A stretch of DNA of 41,667 bases from NCBI GenBank assembly GCA_024225445.1, contig JAAEMP010000136.1:1-41667 (forward strand). Reading direction: 5' to 3'. Shown here one piece after another: positions 38,094 to 41,667 of the stretch; the first letter of the stretch is position 1, and every line of letters starts with the position of its first letter. The notes beneath the pieces are model-generated. The model was not told the origin of the DNA. It did not search any database and saw only the letters and a list, made by a program, of their open reading frames with translations. Both the position numbers and the translations under genes were made by a program. Source of the stretch: Hyphomicrobiales bacterium. Lineage in GTDB: Bacteria; Pseudomonadota; Alphaproteobacteria; Rhizobiales; Rhizobiaceae.

Positions 38094-39392
38094 ATGACAA
38101 ATGTTGTAGTGGTCGGTTCACAGTGGGGGGATGAGGGCAAAGGCAAGATTGTCGACTGGCTGTCTGAACGCGCTGACGTGGTGGTGCGTTTTCAGGGTGG
38201 TCATAATGCCGGGCATACTCTGGTTATTGATGGCACGGTTTACAAGCTGAGCCTGTTGCCGTCCGGTGTTGTGCGAGATGGCAAGCTCGGGGTGATTGGC
38301 AACGGTGTGGTAATTGATCCTCATGCGTTAATATCCGAGATGCAAAATATGGCCGATCAGGGCATCGTTATCGATGAAAGCAGGCTCAAGATAGCAGATA
38401 ATGCAACTCTGATTTTGTCTTTGCATCGTGAACTTGACGCATTTCGCGAAGATGCCGCGTCTAATTCAGGCACCAAAATCGGCACGACAAGACGTGGAAT
38501 TGGGCCAGCTTATGAGGATAAAGTCGGCAGAAGGGCGATCCGGGTGATGGATCTTGCCAATCTGGAGACACTGCCCGCAAAAATTGACCGTTTGCTTACC
38601 CATCATAATGCACTGCGGCGTGGTCTTGGGAAACCTGAAATCGTCCACCAGGTAATTTTTGATGAACTGACTTCAGTAGCAGACCGGATATTGCCCTTTC
38701 GTGAAAGGGTCTGGCACCTGCTTGATCGGGAAACCAAAAAAGGATCGCGGATTTTATTTGAGGGCGCACAGGGTACGTTGCTCGATATTGACCATGGAAC
38801 TTATCCGTTTGTGACTTCTTCAAATACTGTGGCAGGTCAGGCGGCAGCCGGATCCGGACTTGGACCTGGCTCGCTTGGTTATATTCTTGGTATCACGAAA
38901 GCATATACAACACGGGTCGGAGAGGGACCATTTCCCACTGAGCTGAATGATGAAGTTGGGCAATTTCTGGGCGAACGGGGCCACGAATTTGGCACCGTTA
39001 CCGGACGTTCACGTCGTTGCGGCTGGTTTGATTCGGTGCTAGTTCGTCAGGCCGTCTCAACCAACGGGATTGATGGAATCGCATTGACGAAACTGGATGT
39101 GATGGATGGGCTTAAGGAAATCAAAATCTGTGTTGGTTATATGCTTGATGGTGAAAGAATAGACTATCTGCCAGCCAGTCAAGGCCAACAGGCCAGAATT
39201 GAGCCTGTTTATCAAATACTTGAAGGTTGGAATGGAACCACGGCGGGTGCGCGATCGTGGGCAGATTTACCCGCGCAAGCGGTTAAATATGTTCGCCAGG
39301 TGGAGGAATTAATCGGTGCGCCGGTAGCGATGTTGTCTACGTCGCCAGAAAGAGATGACACTATACTTGTCCATGATCCATTTCAGGACTAA
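38094..39392 (+). CDS. purA: Adenylosuccinate synthetase PurA
   Basis: PurA joins IMP and aspartate with GTP to make adenylosuccinate, the first AMP-specific step. The 432-residue protein has the GTP loop [16 protein letters not shown] at the N-terminus, QGGHNAGHT with the catalytic His, [49 protein letters not shown] and the C-terminal [10 protein letters not shown]. The ATG has a GGAG about eight bases upstream. Divergent from the EamA gene, it is followed 44 bases later by the large membrane protein gene, which may be co-transcribed. Confidence 0.98.
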   Translation: MTNVVVVGSQWGDEGKGKIVDWLSERADVVVRFQGGHNAGHTLVIDGTVYKLSLLPSGVVRDGKLGVIGNGVVIDPHALISEMQNMADQGIVIDESRLKIADNATLILSLHRELDAFREDAASNSGTKIGTTRRGIGPAYEDKVGRRAIRVMDLANLETLPAKIDRLLTHHNALRRGLGKPEIVHQVIFDELTSVADRILPFRERVWHLLDRETKKGSRILFEGAQGTLLDIDHGTYPFVTSSNTVAGQAAAGSGLGPGSLGYILGITKAYTTRVGEGPFPTELNDEVGQFLGERGHEFGTVTGRSRRCGWFDSVLVRQAVSTNGIDGIALTKLDVMDGLKEIKICVGYMLDGERIDYLPASQGQQARIEPVYQILEGWNGTTAGARSWADLPAQAVKYVRQVEELIGAPVAMLSTSPERDDTILVHDPFQD

Positions 39393-39436
39393 AATATATG
39401 TTGATAGCCTTGTAACTATACGCGGACAAGTTTGAT

Positions 39437-41092
39437 ATGGCAGACTATTATTCGATTTTGAAGAAAACAATTTCGGGATCAGCCCATAATTCGCAGGGAA
39501 CCAGGACCGCGATTTATGACAAGGCTCGAACGGCTATTGATCGTCAGTTGCGGGCAATGGATCCAATACCATCGGAAGATGCTATCGCTCGCCAGATGAA
39601 ATCGCTTGATGAGGCAATTGTCAAGTTGGATACTGAATATGGAGCCAAGGAAGCCCAATCAAAATCAAGTGAGCCCAAGGCAGGACTATCAGAACCATTA
39701 GCTCGCGATCCTGTTCAATCTCAAGCTCCAACAACCCGTAAACCTGCTCAACAGTCCAGGCAACAAACTAAATCGGCCGGATTGGCTGCTTCGGGTAGTC
39801 TTCCGGTCAATTCTGCTCCCAAGGTATCTACGCCTGCAGAGAATATAGGTGTTGCGCCGGTAACCGCCCCACAGGTTGCCGGGGTGAACGAGCCTGTAAA
39901 TGTTGATCCGCGAGGGATGGAATATGATGAGACGATACTGGCCGCGGAGCCTGATACGCTCGCCAGATCGAGTGTTCAGCAGAGTGGAAAACCGGGAAAG
40001 CGAGGATTTCTGTTAACTTTACTGCCGATCATTTTAGCATTTGGTGTAGTTGGCGGAGGCATATATGCGTTGTGGATTAACAAGGATGCCTTGATTGACG
40101 GTTTGATGGGTGACAACAATCAACCGGTTATCCAGTCATCGAAACAAAATGAAGATGAACAATCCCCGATCAAACCAGAAAGCAAAAATCTGACGGAAAC
40201 CAAGAAGGTCAGAGTAGTTGGTAATGATAGCACCGCCAAAAATCCCGCGAAACTAACGCCTGAAGGCAAAACCGTAAAGGTAATTTCTGAGCCGCCAAAA
40301 GTGAATGCTTCCGGGGAAACGCCCAGTCAGCCTATGGTTACCGATACACAAAATGAATCGGTGGCAAAACTTGAAACGGGAAACAATGATCAACAGTCGG
40401 ATGAAATCGGAGAAAAAGTAGTGCAACCGGTGGCTGACGAGCAGCCCAAAGTAGCCACCAATGAAGCAGTTTCGAATGATTTGAAGAACCAGGCCCGGGA
40501 AGTGCCTGTAGAGGAAGACACTCCTGCAAAGCCAGTAGATGTTGCCCCATCGGTGGCGCAGAAAGCTTTTCTTTATGAGGAGGGCACAGCAGGTTCGAGT
40601 GCATCCAGGGACAATGCGGCGATAATCTGGTCAATTGAGCGGGAAGCTCTGGAAGATGGTACAAGTGAAGCAGTGATAAAAGGGCAACTGGATGTTCCGG
40701 GCCGTAACCTTTCCATGTCACTGTTGATCAAGCGCAACCTGGATGAATCCCTACCAGCCAGCCATATTATTGAATTGCAGTTTCAACTGCCGAAAGATTT
40801 TACTGGCGGCAATATTTCCGATGTCTCGCGTTTTGTAATGAAGACCAGTGAACAGGGCAGAGGCGAAGGTCTGATTGCCGTTCCGGCAAAAATCAGTGAC
40901 GGTAATTTCTTGATTGCACTCAATAATCTGGATCAGGCACTGGCAACCAATAATAAACTGCTACTGGACAGTTCCTGGATCGATGTGCCGCTTGGATATA
41001 CTACCGGGCGCCGTGCGCTGGTGACACTGGAAAAAGGTGCGCTGGGAGACAAGGTGTTCCGTGACGCCTTTGCCGAATGGGCGAAACAATAG
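39437..41092 (+). CDS. Conserved single-pass membrane protein downstream of purA, function unknown
   Basis: A protein of 551 residues. Residues 1-70 form a cytoplasmic helical domain (MADYYSILKKTISG, then DKARTAIDRQLRAM and SLDEAIVKLDTEYG). A polar, Pro/Ala/Gln-rich linker runs to about 188, then one membrane helix (191-214: FLLTLLPIILAFGVVGGGIYALWI), a long acidic low-complexity stretch (about 220-375), and a folded C-terminal domain (about 385-551) with AIIWSIEREA, LLIKRNLDESLPASHIIELQFQLP and the ending LGDKVFRDAFAEWAKQ. I recall the same architecture after purA in rhizobia, often mislabelled as a CheA-type kinase. No kinase motif is present here. The C-terminal domain should be periplasmic. 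The role is unknown, and envelope scaffolding is only a guess. Confidence 0.8.
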   Translation: MADYYSILKKTISGSAHNSQGTRTAIYDKARTAIDRQLRAMDPIPSEDAIARQMKSLDEAIVKLDTEYGAKEAQSKSSEPKAGLSEPLARDPVQSQAPTTRKPAQQSRQQTKSAGLAASGSLPVNSAPKVSTPAENIGVAPVTAPQVAGVNEPVNVDPRGMEYDETILAAEPDTLARSSVQQSGKPGKRGFLLTLLPIILAFGVVGGGIYALWINKDALIDGLMGDNNQPVIQSSKQNEDEQSPIKPESKNLTETKKVRVVGNDSTAKNPAKLTPEGKTVKVISEPPKVNASGETPSQPMVTDTQNESVAKLETGNNDQQSDEIGEKVVQPVADEQPKVATNEAVSNDLKNQAREVPVEEDTPAKPVDVAPSVAQKAFLYEEGTAGSSASRDNAAIIWSIEREALEDGTSEAVIKGQLDVPGRNLSMSLLIKRNLDESLPASHIIELQFQLPKDFTGGNISDVSRFVMKTSEQGRGEGLIAVPAKISDGNFLIALNNLDQALATNNKLLLDSSWIDVPLGYTTGRRALVTLEKGALGDKVFRDAFAEWAKQ

Positions 41093-41101
41093 ACCCGGAC
41101 T

Positions 41102-41230
41102 AGGGCGCTTCCGGTTTATTCTGGGTCATTTGACCGGCTTTTCGTGTTTGCTGGCACCGCGGGATTTCTGCCGTGGTCTTGAATACCACAAAGAAAGCCC
41201 AACAGAGCCCAGCGGGCGCGAAAAACCGGC
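41102..41230. repeat. Diverged copy of palindromic repeat family A (reverse orientation)
   Basis: Read on the minus strand, this region shares with the 31618-31784 element the blocks CCGGTTT, CGCTGG, TTGTGGT, AGACCACGGC, TGCCAGCAAAC and CCGGTCAAA in the same order and similar spacing. It is itself palindromic: TGACCGGCTTTTCGTGTTTG on the left faces CGCGCCCGCTGG and GGCCGG-type sequence on the right, with an inner GTGGT...ACCAC hairpin. It starts ten bases after the stop of the membrane protein gene, so it may double as a terminator. Confidence 0.75.
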
Positions 41231-41580
41231 CTTCGGTGCCCCAAAATCAGTCCCCAGAATCCTATTGGGGCGTCGTTACAAATCTTGCCCGATGCGCAGC
41301 ATCGCGCTTCGGGTCGTGTCTGGCCGAGTGAATTGGTTTGGTTCATCAAATGATTCCGTGTAAACAAGAAACGGTCTAGATGTTTGGAGACGGACCCCGC
41401 CAACTTTAAAAGGGGTCGCTGCGCACCCCCGTTTTATCCCCCTTGCCGGCAGTGAAAACATTTGTCTTTTGATTGGGCATTATACTCTGCAATTACTGCA
41501 AAGAGTGGTAAAGTCGGGATTGACATAGTAATTACTCACCTCCCCTTGCCAAATCAGTGATGTTCTGAATCAAAGCGGAT
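41231..41580. other. Non-coding region before a transposase gene
   Basis: No gene was recognised. Short open frames on the minus strand are not convincing. A small dyad CCCGATGCGC...GCGCTTCGGG occurs near 41287. TTGACA lies at 41520 in the promoter region of the transposase start, but no certain -10 is seen. The left end of the insertion sequence should fall between here and 41580, but I cannot place its inverted repeat because the right end is outside the window. Confidence 0.4.
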
Positions 41581-41667
41581 ATGGAACGAGGTGATTTGGA
41601 AAAGTTGAGCAAGCAGCAGCTTGTTGATTTGGTGCTGAAGCTACAGCGCCCTGCCAAGACATCTCGA
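41581..41667 (+). CDS. Start of a transposase, probably IS66 family (cut by window end)
   Basis: Only 29 residues are visible from the ATG at 41581: MERGDLEKLSKQQLVDLVLK followed by a LQRPAKTSR segment. Transposases of an IS66-like group in Rhizobiales open in this way and go on to an SSKPPS motif, which would lie just past the window. The frame is open to the end. Intactness cannot be judged. Its presence after the purA unit replaces the rpoH gene that I would expect next in many relatives. Confidence 0.5.
   Translation, partial: MERGDLEKLSKQQLVDLVLKLQRPAKTSR

Noticed and set aside
41276-41461. Leftward frames of 61 and 95 codons after the purA-linked gene
   Set aside because: They run through the palindromic repeat and low-conservation sequence without a ribosome site or family.

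Overview
The window looks like chromosomal DNA of an alphaproteobacterium of the order Hyphomicrobiales (Rhizobiales) with moderate GC, judged by eye. The evidence is gene order: tkt-gap-pgk; a DUF4164 gene followed by zapA, 6S RNA and 5-formyltetrahydrofolate cyclo-ligase; yebC / ruvCAB / ybgC-tolQRAB-pal-cpoB-tilS-ftsH-glmM; and serC-serA ... purA. This order is typical of rhizobial and Brucella relatives. I could not assign a genus. No rRNA, tRNA, CRISPR array or phage region was seen.

Layout. 1-435 is the end of a zinc-type alcohol dehydrogenase/quinone reductase-like gene. 615-2483 is a membrane-bound class III adenylate cyclase. 2707-7696 (minus strand) holds tkt, gap, a glycolipid-binding-like gene and pgk, with the last three forming a tight operon. 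8195-11308 (plus) holds DUF4164, zapA, 6S RNA, 5-FCL, a YmdB-type phosphodiesterase and a hotdog thioesterase. recQ (minus) and yebC (plus) diverge around a 150-bp palindromic element. A TSUP permease and the ruvC-ruvA-ruvB operon follow, with a candidate LexA box before ruvC. A secreted caspase-like protein (minus) comes next. From 19636 to 26283 lies a complete Tol-Pal envelope cluster with a candidate CtrA box before pal. tilS, ftsH and glmM follow.

31604-33039 is the most accessory-looking part. It contains a near-perfect 167-bp palindrome, a small P-loop kinase-like gene, a MITE-like element with 12-bp terminal repeats and an unusual array of TTAA tetramers in front of an outer-membrane beta-barrel gene. 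After that come a strong terminator, a serC leader with two hairpins, serC and serA (serine biosynthesis), an EamA transporter, purA and a large single-pass membrane protein of unknown function. The window ends with a diverged second copy of the 31618 palindrome family and the first codons of a transposase, probably IS66-like.

Most genes are housekeeping and encode central carbon metabolism, recombination repair, envelope integrity and cell division, translation fidelity, and serine and purine synthesis. The observations most worth following are the caspase-DUF3829-like fusion, the families of palindromic repeats, the TTAA array, the CtrA-type sites on envelope genes, and the glycolipid-binding-like gene inside the glycolytic operon. 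I did not find a clearly new multi-gene system.
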